48,262 nt of DNA from Geobacillus icigianus (GTDB lineage: Bacteria; Bacillota; Bacilli; Bacillales; Anoxybacillaceae), in contig NZ_JPYA01000169.1 of assembly GCF_000750005.1 (NCBI RefSeq), forward strand, positions 1-48,262, read 5' to 3'. A model generated the notes under the pieces. The model had not been told where the DNA came from. It worked only from the letters and a program-made list of their open reading frames with translations, and did no database searches. The number at the start of each line of letters is the position of its first letter. Position 1 is the stretch's first letter. A program made the translations under genes and the position numbers. Shown here one piece after another: positions 1 through 7,015 of the stretch.

Positions 1-109
1 CATCCACAATATGAACGAGATGCTTGATGACCGGTTTCGAGAAATAAAGCGCCAATCCCAGCGTCATGAAAAACTTGTGGATTCCTTGATGATGTGCTAA
101 TCTATTCAT
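1..109 (-). CDS. Transposase N-terminus, partial (runs off the window)
   Basis: The first 36 codons of a transposase are present; the rest lies beyond the left edge. The product begins MNRLAHHQGIHKFF and then GLALYFSKPVIKHLVHIVD, which I recall as the start of a common Geobacillus transposase of the IS4/IS701-like type. That family call is from memory and not checked. The ATG at 109 is preceded by a strong AAGGAGG at a good distance. An in-frame upstream ATG is closed by a stop, so this start is well supported. The Shine-Dalgarno lies inside a long inverted repeat (110-177). Confidence 0.7.
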   Translation of the reverse strand, partial: MNRLAHHQGIHKFFMTLGLALYFSKPVIKHLVHIVD

Positions 110-177
110 GAGACATGAACCTCCTTGCGGGTAGTTTGAGCACATCTATTTTACTCAAGGAGCTGGGTTCATGTCTC
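110..177 (-). promoter_or_regulatory. Inverted repeat covering the transposase ribosome binding site
   Basis: The arms at 110-126 and 157-177 are complementary (GAGACATGAACC against GGTTCATGTCTC, then the AAGGAG stretch with a small bulge). In a transcript entering the element from outside, this hairpin would bury the transposase AAGGAGG. A transcript started inside the loop would lack one arm and leave the site free. Protection of this kind is known for IS10 and IS50; applying it here is inference. Confidence 0.6.
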
Positions 178-267
178 CTTTTTTGTTTAGCTGTCAATTT
201 ATGTTAGCAAATTTGCTCATCTACAGTAAAGTGGAAAAATCATTTTCCTGAGTTTTCAATCGTCATA

Positions 268-434
268 AGCAACTCTGAACGAACAAAGCCATATTCTCAT
301 GAAGAAATACAACGTCTCAAAGAAATGAAAAAACAAGGATAATAAACGAAATTGCTGAAGCGCTACAACGCAGCTATTGGTCGGTAGTGTATAAATGGAA
401 AGAAATAAAGAAGACTTTTTCACACTTTGAGTGA
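268..434 (+). pseudogene. Frameshifted small DNA-binding (SANT/HTH-like) protein remnant
   Basis: Two adjacent reading frames together read like one small helical DNA-binding protein. The first (268-339) gives SNSERTKPYSHEEIQRL then KEMKKQG and meets a stop at 340. The second (342-434) gives INEIAEALQRSYWSVVYKWK then EIKKTFSHFE and a stop. One lost base near 340 explains the break. No intact start codon is seen; ATA stands just before the first serine codon. The layout (charged helix, then IAEALQRS-type helix-turn-helix with Trp residues) suggests a small Myb/SANT-like regulator, but the family is uncertain. Confidence 0.5.
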
Positions 435-459
435 CAGTATTTTAATATTAAAAAATATC

Positions 460-494
460 AAAAGGGACCTTTGGATATCCAAGGTCCCTTTTTT
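460..494 (-). terminator. Rho-independent terminator after hag
   Basis: A near-perfect inverted repeat (AAGGGACCTT, TGGATATCCA core, AAGGTCCCTT) is flanked by T or A runs on both sides, so it can work in either direction. It lies 14 bases beyond the second copy of the flagellin stop codon (508-510). That placement suggests the hag transcription unit includes the intron and the downstream exon. Confidence 0.85.
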
Positions 495-507
495 GATTTG
501 GCTAAGA

Positions 508-552
508 TCATCGAAGTAATTGAAGAACTCCTTGTGGTTGTTGGTTGGATTG
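508..552 (-). other. hag: Downstream exon of hag: second copy of the flagellin C-terminus
   Basis: Read on the minus strand from 552, these 15 codons give [14 protein letters not shown] and a TGA stop at 508-510. This matches the classic flagellin C-terminus (B. subtilis flagellin ends [16 protein letters not shown]). The stretch has no start codon of its own. It directly follows the predicted 3' end of a group I intron (G at 553). Splicing from position 938 to 552 joins codons in phase, GCT to CAA. Confidence 0.8.
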
Positions 553-937
553 CCATGCCTCAACGTCTTTCGACCGTTGTGTAGACTATATCTTCACCCT
601 CAGCTTGACCTGTTAGGGGCTGGGCACTTCGGGGGTCGGCGATTGCCTCCCCTACGGACTTCATCGCCATAGCGTTTCGCCTTAGGTGGTATGTCCTAGT
701 CGTTGAACCTTCTCCACCCTTTCGGGACAGGAGCTTGGCTGCTGGTTGCCCATTGTTGCATCTTTCCTTTTTTTCAAGCCATCACGCCTGCTGTTTCCAG
801 CTACGTTGTGGCAAGGAAAGCTTTAGGGGATCCCAGCAATTCACCCAGTCATACTCTAGCTCGTTTCCAAGCTAGACGCCCTTCCAATCAAATTACCGAA
901 GTAGTTGCAACACTCCCTGCGGCATTTGATTGGATTG
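553..937 (-). ncRNA. Group I self-splicing intron in the flagellin gene
   Basis: The conserved core is present on the minus strand. The Q-type element CCAGCAGCCAAGCTCC is at 745-730. The P7 strand GACTA is at 701-697 and pairs with TAGTC in the S element AAGATATAGTC at 594-584. A P9-like hairpin with a GAAA tetraloop is at 579-561. P1 can be drawn with exon GCU and intron C (940-937) pairing GGGC (882-879), which puts the required U-G wobble at the splice site (938-881). It is extended by a perfect 10-bp helix, 933-924 with 894-885. The last intron base is G (553). Size about 385 nt; no homing endonuclease ORF. The boundaries are my inference. Introns of this class have been reported in flagellin genes of thermophilic bacilli. 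Confidence 0.85.
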
Positions 938-1705
938 AGCCAACATAGCTTGCGCCGCTTGCATTAAGATATTATTTTTAGTGAATTCCATCATTTCTTT
1001 CGCCATATCAACATCACGGATACGTGATTCAGCAGCAGTTAAGTTTTCTGCAGTTGCGCCAAGGTTGTTGATGGTGTGTTCTAGGCGGTTTTGAACAGCC
1101 CCAAGCTTCGAGCGTTCTCTCGACACTGTTTCAATTGCATTGTTAATTTTCGAAATCGCGGCATTTGCGCTTGATGCCTTCGTTACGCTTAACCCGTTTA
1201 CCGAGAGCGCAGCTGCACCCATATTGCCAATTGATAATGTGATCGATTGGCCGCTATTTGCCCCGATTTGGAACATTTTCGCCGAAAAGCTACCATTCAG
1301 AAGTTTTTGCGTGTTGAATTCCGTGTTATTGGCGATACGAGTAATTTCCAATGAAAGAGCACTAATCTCCGCTTGGATTGCACTACGGTCAGCACTTACG
1401 TTCGTATCGTTTGCGGCCTGAACGGCAAGTTCGCGCATGCGTTGAAGGATCGCATGTGTCTCGTTTAACGCACCTTCAGCGGTTTGGATCAACGAGATGC
1501 CGTCTTGCGCGTTTTTTGATGCCATTTCCAGACCGCGGATTTGGCCGCGCATTTTTTCAGAGATGGCAAGGCCTGCTGCATCGTCGCCAGCGCGGTTGAT
1601 GCGGTAACCCGAAGACAGTTTTTCCAAGTTTTTCGCCGCTTGCGTGTTGTTGAATGACAATTGGCGATACGTGTTCAACGCAGAGATGTTGTGTTGGATT
1701 CTCAT
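893..1705 (-). CDS. hag: Flagellin
   Basis: Flagellin is the filament subunit, exported through the flagellar type III apparatus. The product (270 aa) begins [16 protein letters not shown] and has the conserved N-terminal D0/D1 helices (residues 1-140, [20 protein letters not shown]), a short variable middle, and the C-terminal D1/D0 helices ending [16 protein letters not shown]. It is shorter than B. subtilis Hag (304 aa) because the middle is small. The ATG at 1705 follows AAGGAGG by 7 nt. The last 14 codons and stop (937-893) lie inside the predicted intron. Splicing would replace them with the exon at 552-508 and change one residue, M to Q. Expression is likely set by sigma-D and by CsrA. 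Confidence 0.97.
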   Translation of the reverse strand: MRIQHNISALNTYRQLSFNNTQAAKNLEKLSSGYRINRAGDDAAGLAISEKMRGQIRGLEMASKNAQDGISLIQTAEGALNETHAILQRMRELAVQAANDTNVSADRSAIQAEISALSLEITRIANNTEFNTQKLLNGSFSAKMFQIGANSGQSITLSIGNMGAAALSVNGLSVTKASSANAAISKINNAIETVSRERSKLGAVQNRLEHTINNLGATAENLTAAESRIRDVDMAKEMMEFTKNNILMQAAQAMLAQSNQMPQGVLQLLR

Positions 1706-1712
1706 GTTCCTT

Positions 1713-1747
1713 CCTCCTTGAATCGTTTTTTCTACATCCTTGTAGAA
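1713..1747 (-). promoter_or_regulatory. hag leader: two CsrA-type binding sites
   Basis: On the transcript, the hairpin TTCTACA-AGGA-TGTAGAA (1747-1730) shows the CsrA-favoured GGA in its loop, within CTACAAGGATGT, close to the SELEX consensus RUACARGGAUGU. Ten bases further on, CAAGGAGGA overlaps the hag Shine-Dalgarno (1719-1713). B. subtilis hag also has two CsrA sites, one covering the ribosome binding site. With csrA and fliW next door, this supports the FliW-CsrA-Hag feedback loop. Confidence 0.85.
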
Positions 1748-1766
1748 ATTTTACAGGGGCGGCCGC

Positions 1767-2045
1767 TTATTGTTCCCTGTCTACATTTTTAATATCGGAA
1801 GCATTTATGGAATGTTTAGTGGTTTTTTTATTATTTTTTAGTTGTTGCAGCAAAATTGCTTGAACATTGGCCGCCAGCTTGTTTTCTTTTTGGATCGCTG
1901 CATAGATCTCTTTTCTGTAAATGTCGATATGCTTTGGTGCAATAATGCCGAGTTTGATTTGTTCTCCTTCGATGGCAAGCACTTTAATCTCGATTGAATC
2001 GCCAATCATAATCGATTCATTTTTCTTGCGGGCAAGAACGAGCAT
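1767..2045 (-). CDS. csrA: Carbon storage regulator CsrA, with extended C-terminus
   Basis: CsrA is a small dimeric RNA-binding protein that represses hag translation. Residues 1-60 ([20 protein letters not shown] onward, with [18 protein letters not shown]) match the family. The protein has 92 residues against about 74 in B. subtilis. The extra tail (about 75-92, [17 protein letters not shown]) is polar, and the DNA encoding it also holds the hag sigma-D promoter. The ATG overlaps the fliW stop as TAATG, so the two genes are translationally coupled. A good GGAGG precedes it. Confidence 0.95.
   Translation of the reverse strand: MLVLARKKNESIMIGDSIEIKVLAIEGEQIKLGIIAPKHIDIYRKEIYAAIQKENKLAANVQAILLQQLKNNKKTTKHSINASDIKNVDREQ
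1792..1818 (-). promoter_or_regulatory. Sigma-D promoter of hag, inside the end of csrA
   Basis: On the minus strand the sequence reads TAAA (1818-1815), 15 bases, then TCCGATAT (1799-1792). The sigma-D consensus is TAAA-N15-GCCGATAT, so only one base differs. It lies within the last codons of csrA, whose stop is at 1767-1769, and upstream of the hag leader hairpin. Confidence 0.85.
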
Positions 2046-2488
2046 TAGTTCCCCTCCTTCCCGCGCGCTTCGAACAGCGGAAAACGGATCGGGTAGACGC
2101 TGTCATGAAGAATGAGTTGCTTTCCTATTTTTTCTTTCACGTTAATAACGATTGGCGCTTTTAAGTTAATGGTGGAATGAGCAAACGGCTCTTTTAGCGT
2201 CATCATCGTATATGTCAAGCAATCATCAGGAGAGTTCAATTTCAGCTTTTCAATATCTTCTTCTGTTAAATCAAACGCATAATCGGGGTAGAAAGAGAAT
2301 GGATAAGCAATGACAAAGCCGACATGGCCGTGATGAATCGACTGCAAAATCGCAAACGGCGATTGTTCTTCTAATGGCAAAATGACAAATTGTTTTTCTT
2401 CTTCAAATCCAGGGATCCCGTTGGGAAAATGGATAATTTGTTCTTCATTTATTTCAATTTCCCCGAAAAATTTTGATGTTATTTTCAT
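2045..2488 (-). CDS. fliW: Flagellar assembly factor FliW
   Basis: FliW binds flagellin and also CsrA as a non-competitive antagonist, releasing CsrA from hag mRNA when cytoplasmic flagellin falls. The protein (147 aa) has the family features: [39 protein letters not shown], and an [12 protein letters not shown] strand near the end. I chose the ATG at 2488 because AAGGAGC lies just upstream. An ATG at 2509 adds seven residues but has no ribosome binding site. A strong terminator-like hairpin lies immediately upstream (2516-2547). Confidence 0.95.
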   Translation of the reverse strand: MKITSKFFGEIEINEEQIIHFPNGIPGFEEEKQFVILPLEEQSPFAILQSIHHGHVGFVIAYPFSFYPDYAFDLTEEDIEKLKLNSPDDCLTYTMMTLKEPFAHSTINLKAPIVINVKEKIGKQLILHDSVYPIRFPLFEARGKEGN

Positions 2489-2515
2489 AGCAAAAAGCTC
2501 CTTTCTCATTTTCGC

Positions 2516-2547
2516 AAAAAAAGCGGTACATCATCAGTACCGCTTTT
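2516..2547 (-). terminator. Intraoperonic terminator between yviE and fliW
   Basis: The stem AAAAGCGGTAC / GTACCGCTTTT has a 7-base loop and is followed by a run of T on the minus strand. It lies directly after yviE (stop at 2550) and ends 28 bases before the fliW start. It should cut fliW-csrA off from the flgM-yviE transcript, at least in part. Confidence 0.8.
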
Positions 2548-2549
2548 TG

Positions 2550-3104
2550 TTAATATTTCACATCCATTTTGATAGTTGGGTATTGAATCATATAGGCAGA
2601 GACGTTCCCCGGCTTGTATTCATGAATCGGTCTATTTACGTTTGCCTTAATGATTGGCTTATTTGCATCGATTTTCATATCCAAATAACTTGGTTGATAG
2701 CCAATATCTACACTATGAACAGATGGAATAAATGTTATTCCAAGTTGTTTATAAGGATGGAAGCCTTTTTCAGCCGCAATCGCTGCAATGGCATTGCCTC
2801 CATTTTCAATCTTCATGAGCTGGTCTCCTTCCTGCGCGCGGCGGGCAATGCCTTCCAACAACGCTTCGCGACCCTCCTCTGCAAACTTTCTTGTAGAATC
2901 AAATGGATCAAGCAGCCCCATATCTCTCCATGCTTTTGACTGGTCAATCGTCAACCGGGCCGGTTGGGAGTCGATTGTGAGTGTTGCCGGTTTCTGTTCA
3001 ATGGACAAGTCGGCTTTCGGCTGCTCGATGTGCTGGATCGGCTTTTCCATGTGTAAACCAAGAATCGCTTTTGTAGTGTGAATTTGTATTTGCGGGAAAT
3101 TCAT
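2550..3104 (-). CDS. yviE: YviE-like protein (DUF6470 type)
   Basis: This 184-residue protein sits between flgL and fliW, exactly where B. subtilis has yviE. It is rich in alternating strand-like repeats (KPATLTIDSQPARLTIDQSK, IKANVNRPIHEYKPGNVSAY) and has a central helical part (about 58-100). There is no signal peptide or membrane segment. Its role is not known; conservation of its position in the late flagellar operon suggests a link to filament or hook-junction assembly. The start follows AAAGGGTGA. Identity rests on synteny and composition. Confidence 0.8.
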   Translation of the reverse strand: MNFPQIQIHTTKAILGLHMEKPIQHIEQPKADLSIEQKPATLTIDSQPARLTIDQSKAWRDMGLLDPFDSTRKFAEEGREALLEGIARRAQEGDQLMKIENGGNAIAAIAAEKGFHPYKQLGITFIPSVHSVDIGYQPSYLDMKIDANKPIIKANVNRPIHEYKPGNVSAYMIQYPTIKMDVKY

Positions 3105-3126
3105 GTTTGCTCACCCTTTCCGTTTG

Positions 3127-4014
3127 TTAACGGAGAAAATCAACCAATGTAGGCTGAATGATGCGGGCGCCCACACTTAAAGCAGCGCGATGTACGCTCT
3201 CTTGGGTAATCAAGTCGGTAATCGCTTTTTCGTATTCGATATCTTCGTTGTTGGACATTAATTTTGTCGCGATTTCTTCTTGAGTGGCTAAGCGGTTTTC
3301 CATCATTTCCACTCGATTTTGTTTGGCACCAAGCTCCGAACGGGCCGATAACAAAGCGTTTTGTTGCGTTTCAATCCGGCTTAAATAACCTTCAATCGCT
3401 TTTCCGTTGCTGCTTGGATCATTCAAAGCTGTTTTTAATTGATCCAGCATCCCGATCATCCCGGTAAACAATGTTTTCCCGTCAATATTGACATCTAGCT
3501 TAATCCCGCCAAACACCTCAATCTCCACATCGCCTTGATTGCCGTTAACTGCAAAGCCCGGTTGCCCTGGGTAGCCGATAAATAACGGATTTTTCGTATC
3601 AGCTCCGTTAAAAATATATTTATCCCCGATTTTCGTATTGGCGATATCAACCACGTGCTTTTGAATCTGATCAATTTCATCAGCGATTTTTTTACGATCT
3701 TCTGGGGTAGCTGTGTCAGTCGATGCTTGAACAACAAGTTCTTGGATGCGCTGTAAAGCGAGCCCGACTTTATCTAATGCATCATCTGCGCTATCAATCC
3801 AGTTGTGAACTTCTCCAATATTGCGTTGATATTGCTTGACACGCGCCAACTCTTCTCGGTAGGCTATTCCCTTCATTGCCACGACCGGGTCATCTGAAGG
3901 ACGAGTAATCTTCTTTCCTGTTGTCAATTGTTCTTGATATTTTCCAAGCCGGTCATAACTGTTTGATAAGTTGCGAAGCATATTATTGGCCAGCATAAAT
4001 TGTGTCACTCTCAT
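3127..4014 (-). CDS. flgL: Flagellar hook-filament junction protein FlgL (HAP3)
   Basis: FlgL forms the second junction ring between hook and filament and is exported by the flagellar apparatus. The 295-residue product has the flagellin-like N-terminus (MRVTQFMLANNMLRNLSNSY, then GKKITRPSDDPV) and the C-terminal helix ending VGARIIQPTLVDFLR, the usual FlgL layout and length. It lies 11 bases after flgK in the same operon. Confidence 0.96.
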   Translation of the reverse strand: MRVTQFMLANNMLRNLSNSYDRLGKYQEQLTTGKKITRPSDDPVVAMKGIAYREELARVKQYQRNIGEVHNWIDSADDALDKVGLALQRIQELVVQASTDTATPEDRKKIADEIDQIQKHVVDIANTKIGDKYIFNGADTKNPLFIGYPGQPGFAVNGNQGDVEIEVFGGIKLDVNIDGKTLFTGMIGMLDQLKTALNDPSSNGKAIEGYLSRIETQQNALLSARSELGAKQNRVEMMENRLATQEEIATKLMSNNEDIEYEKAITDLITQESVHRAALSVGARIIQPTLVDFLR

Positions 4015-4025
4015 CTATCGTTCAC

Positions 4026-5627
4026 CTACCTTCCAGACACACCCATATTATTAATGATTTTATCGAGCATTTCATCAATTGTTGTAATCATGCGGGCAGC
4101 AGCATTATACGCATGCTGAAATTTAATCATATTGGTCATTTCTTCATCCAAGGAAACAGAACTAACTGATTGACGGTTATTATCCACATAAGCAGCAAGC
4201 GTCTCAGCGTTCGTTTTCATTCTCTCCGCTTGCTGTCCATCAACCCCTATTTTGCCAATCAATCCTTGATAAAATGTTTGTACCGTTCCGCCAATAATGG
4301 GCACGCTCACCGTCGCTCCGTTTCCACTCGGCAGAGGAGCTAACCTGTTCGTGATTTGAACGTCTTTTATCATGGATAAATAAAGGGCATTATTTCCATT
4401 ACCTGACTCCCCGCTCTTTGCAGATGCAGCTATTTGACTAAGATCATTCACAATGACATCTGACACTTTAATCGAACCTGCCGCCCCTTTTCCTGTCGTA
4501 TTATCGGCGTTTAGCTCAAAAAAATCAATTCCGTTTGAATTGTTTAGACCGTACCCTTGGCGATGTTGAGCATTGAATATAGCGGCGAAAGAATACGCCA
4601 TTTTATCCAGGTCGGCAAGCATATCCGGATAGTAGCCTTTTACATTATCACGATTAGGACCATAGCCATATAGCTCAATCAATGATTTAATTCTACCGTT
4701 CGCTAAGTTACCGAAATCGCTATCGCTTATTGTTGTGATGGCTCCACTGGCGCCTTCAATTTGTATTTTGGAAACATAGCCGTCCGGGTTCGTACGATCG
4801 TTAACAGGGTTGACGGATGGTTCAACAAATAATTTGGAATAGCCATCTTTCGCCACCACTTTTATTGTGGACCCATCTTGATTGACTAAAGAAATCTCAT
4901 ATACACCTTCTGCAATATCAAGAGCATTTCCGCCAGAGGGAACGGTTTCCACCTTTACCTGAAAGTACTTTGACAGTTCATCCACAAGAGCATCGCGTTT
5001 ATCATAAAGATCATTAGGTAAATACCCATTGGGTTCGACAGTTTTGATCTGGTCATTTAGTTCGCTGATCTGCTTCAAAATTGAATTGACTGCCAATAAG
5101 CCTGTTTTAATTTCTTGTCCTATATCCGTACGAATTTGCGATAAAGAAGTATTTAGATAATGAAACGATTCTGCGACCGCTATGCCGCGCTGGCGCACGA
5201 CAGCACGTGCTCCCTCATTTTCAGGATTGGCACTTAAATCTTGCAAAGATTCCCAAAACTGTGTCAACGCCTTGCCAAGACCAAATTCGCTCGGTTCATT
5301 CATAATCTCTTCCATTTTTGCAATAGTTTCGGAACGAGCGCTCCAATAGCCTGATTTGCTTGCTTCATTGCGATATTGATAATCTAAAAAGTGATCGCGC
5401 ACCCGCTCAATCGACCCCGCTTCGACCCCCGTCCCCATCTGTCCCGGAATTTGCGGGCGGTTCATGGACGCTGGAGGGTACGGCTCGCTTTGGACAAAGT
5501 TGACGCGCTGACGTGAATAGCCGGGCGTGTTGGCGTTGGCAATGTTATGGCCGGTCGTGTACAGCGCCATTTGCTGCACGGCCATGCCGCGCTTGGCGAC
5601 TTCCAGCCCGTGAAATGTTGATCCCAT
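4026..5627 (-). CDS. flgK: Flagellar hook-associated protein FlgK (HAP1)
   Basis: FlgK is the first junction protein on the hook tip. The product (533 aa) begins MGSTFHGLEVAKRGMAVQQM, followed by TTGHNIANANTPGYSRQRVN, the signature of rod/hook axial proteins. It ends with the conserved EEMTNMIKFQHAYNAAARMI region and a final coiled-coil helix. Its length is normal. AAGGAGGAGCACG precedes the ATG. It is probably co-transcribed with flgN upstream, the gene for its likely chaperone. Confidence 0.97.
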   Translation of the reverse strand: MGSTFHGLEVAKRGMAVQQMALYTTGHNIANANTPGYSRQRVNFVQSEPYPPASMNRPQIPGQMGTGVEAGSIERVRDHFLDYQYRNEASKSGYWSARSETIAKMEEIMNEPSEFGLGKALTQFWESLQDLSANPENEGARAVVRQRGIAVAESFHYLNTSLSQIRTDIGQEIKTGLLAVNSILKQISELNDQIKTVEPNGYLPNDLYDKRDALVDELSKYFQVKVETVPSGGNALDIAEGVYEISLVNQDGSTIKVVAKDGYSKLFVEPSVNPVNDRTNPDGYVSKIQIEGASGAITTISDSDFGNLANGRIKSLIELYGYGPNRDNVKGYYPDMLADLDKMAYSFAAIFNAQHRQGYGLNNSNGIDFFELNADNTTGKGAAGSIKVSDVIVNDLSQIAASAKSGESGNGNNALYLSMIKDVQITNRLAPLPSGNGATVSVPIIGGTVQTFYQGLIGKIGVDGQQAERMKTNAETLAAYVDNNRQSVSSVSLDEEMTNMIKFQHAYNAAARMITTIDEMLDKIINNMGVSGR

Positions 5628-5718
5628 CGTGCTCCTCCTTTTCCCCTTCCATAATGGGGTGTAGTTTTCTGTTTAGCGGCTCCAGTTGCTTTCCTTTTGG
5701 CCGCCCGTCGGATCGTTG

Positions 5719-6246
5719 CTATGCTTTCGAATCAAAGAGTGAACGCGCGCGCTCGTGCGCGGCAGCGTTCTGATTTGGCGCCGTATAGGTCACGTTGGGC
5801 GGCTGCGGCAGCCATTGGTCGAGCATAAGCGTCACCCATTGCAGCGACTGGCGGATGAGCTGCCCGTTCAGCTCGTTGGCCGCTTGAAGTTCGCGGATGA
5901 CGGCAAGGAGCTCGTCTGCCAACCGTTCGACTTTTTGCCGCTCCTCCCCGCCTATTTTCGGCAGGCAATCGGCTAATGATGGCGGATTCTCATCGCCAGA
6001 CCATGCGGCAACGAGCTGTGCTCGCTCGCGCTCGAGCTGCTGGATGGCGGCGATCGCCGGTTGTTCTTTTTGGATCAGCCGCATTAATCCGTCCGTATCT
6101 CCTCGTTTTAATACGTCCGTTTTTTGATAGGCCAATTGAAGCAAATGCCGGTGCAGCGCCAGATGCCGGTCAAGGATCGCCATCAGCCGCAATGCTGGCA
6201 CACGCTGTTCATCATCGGTTCGCTGATTTTCTATCCTTGTGTTCAT
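5719..6246 (-). CDS. flgN: FlgN-family chaperone
   Basis: FlgN proteins are small helical export chaperones for FlgK and FlgL. This 175-residue protein is almost wholly helical and charged, with the typical helix LALHRHLLQLAYQKTDVLKR near residues 30-50 and a KEQPAIAAIQQLERER segment. It lies between flgM and flgK, as in B. subtilis (yvyG/flgN). The listed ATG overlaps the flgM stop as ATGA. The core family match begins around residue 22 (MAILDRHLALHRH), so a later start is possible. Confidence 0.88.
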   Translation of the reverse strand: MNTRIENQRTDDEQRVPALRLMAILDRHLALHRHLLQLAYQKTDVLKRGDTDGLMRLIQKEQPAIAAIQQLERERAQLVAAWSGDENPPSLADCLPKIGGEERQKVERLADELLAVIRELQAANELNGQLIRQSLQWVTLMLDQWLPQPPNVTYTAPNQNAAAHERARSLFDSKA

Positions 6247-6512
6247 TGGCCATCGCCCTTATAGAACTTGTATAGTTTCTCCGCGATAGCGCGGGCATCG
6301 ATCTCATACGTTCCGCTGTCGATTTGCTCCTTCAACCGGCGCACTTTCTCTTCCCGCTCGGCAGCCCAAGTGGAGCGGTGCTGCAGTTCTTTTGCCTCCT
6401 CAGAAATTTCAACCCGATCCCGCCGTCCGGGTTGCCCTGTTTTTCCTTCAGGGATGCCCGCGTACTGACGGTAGGGATGAACGCCCATCGAAAACCGGTG
6501 ATCGATTCTCAC
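6243..6512 (-). CDS. flgM: Anti-sigma-D factor FlgM
   Basis: FlgM holds sigma-D until the hook-basal body is complete and FlgM activity is relieved. The 89-residue product has the family pattern: a disordered N-terminal half, RDRVEISEEAKELQ, then VRRLKEQIDSGTYEIDARAI and AEKLYKFYKG, which is the sigma-binding C-terminal helix region. It is preceded by a sigma-D promoter (6557-6583), which would give negative feedback. It overlaps flgN by four bases. Confidence 0.95.
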   Translation of the reverse strand: MRIDHRFSMGVHPYRQYAGIPEGKTGQPGRRDRVEISEEAKELQHRSTWAAEREEKVRRLKEQIDSGTYEIDARAIAEKLYKFYKGDGQ

Positions 6513-6556
6513 TGCGATTCCTCCTATCGGTTCCGCACATTGTTGTCTTACTACTA

Positions 6557-6583
6557 TTATCGGTCAATCCGTTCATTTGTTTA
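6557..6583 (-). promoter_or_regulatory. Sigma-D promoter before flgM
   Basis: The minus strand reads TAAA (6583-6580), exactly 15 bases, then ACCGATAA (6564-6557), six of eight matching GCCGATAT. The -35 element overlaps the TAA stop codon of yvyF. The placement fits a late-class promoter for flgM-flgN-flgK-flgL. Confidence 0.8.
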
Positions 6584-6991
6584 GCGGCCGTTTCGCCCTT
6601 TATCGGTGTAATACGTGCGAAACGCTTGTTGTTTCTTCTGCTCTTCCTCTTTCTTTACCATTTCTAGCTGCCTTTGCAAATCTTTTGAACAGTCGGCGCA
6701 CATTCTTCCTTCACGGATCAGCTTGCCGCAACGGTCGCACGGATATCCTAAGTTCGGCAACTGCGCCAACGTTAATCGACCGCTTTTGATGAATTTTGTC
6801 AACAACATTTCAGAAACCCCGGTTGCCGCAACGATCTGCTCCATCGTGGCCAACCGATTTTCCCGGCGCCGCAAAAATTGGGCTACGATTTGAAATTGCC
6901 GTTCTTCTTCTTCACGGCAAGCTGGACAAACATCGCGGACCAGCGAGCGGACAAACAGACGACCGCAAGCCGGGCAATTTTCTAAACCCAT
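6581..6991 (-). CDS. yvyF: YvyF-family flagellar operon protein with two zinc ribbons
   Basis: The product (136 aa) matches YvyF, found between comF and flgM in Bacillales. Cys pairs near residues 6-9 (CPACGRL) and 27-30 (CPACREE) form one zinc-ribbon-like unit, and CDRC with CADC near residues 90-106 form another. Between them lies a winged-helix-like part (MEQIVAATGVSEMLLTKFIK). The C-terminus is a charged helix. The ATG at 6991 has GGAGG 7 nt upstream; an ATG at 7006 would lie within that ribosome binding region. Function unproven; a regulatory or nucleic-acid role is inferred. Confidence 0.88.
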   Translation of the reverse strand: MGLENCPACGRLFVRSLVRDVCPACREEEERQFQIVAQFLRRRENRLATMEQIVAATGVSEMLLTKFIKSGRLTLAQLPNLGYPCDRCGKLIREGRMCADCSKDLQRQLEMVKKEEEQKKQQAFRTYYTDKGRNGR

Positions 6992-7015
6992 CCTTCTCCC
7001 TCCCACATGTGGCCA

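Larger units (their letters stand above)
1..226 (-). mobile_element. Insertion sequence end, truncated by the window edge
   Basis: This is the end of an insertion sequence carrying the start of a transposase gene read leftward. The outer boundary cannot be fixed because the other terminal repeat is outside the window; a CTGTAG-type end near 226 is a guess. The element lies downstream of hag and beside a broken DNA-binding gene, whose 5' part it may have removed. Confidence 0.55.

Noticed and set aside
703..948. Plus-strand 81-residue frame across the end of hag
   Set aside because: It is antisense to the group I intron core and the hag end, has no ribosome binding site and no protein-like pattern.
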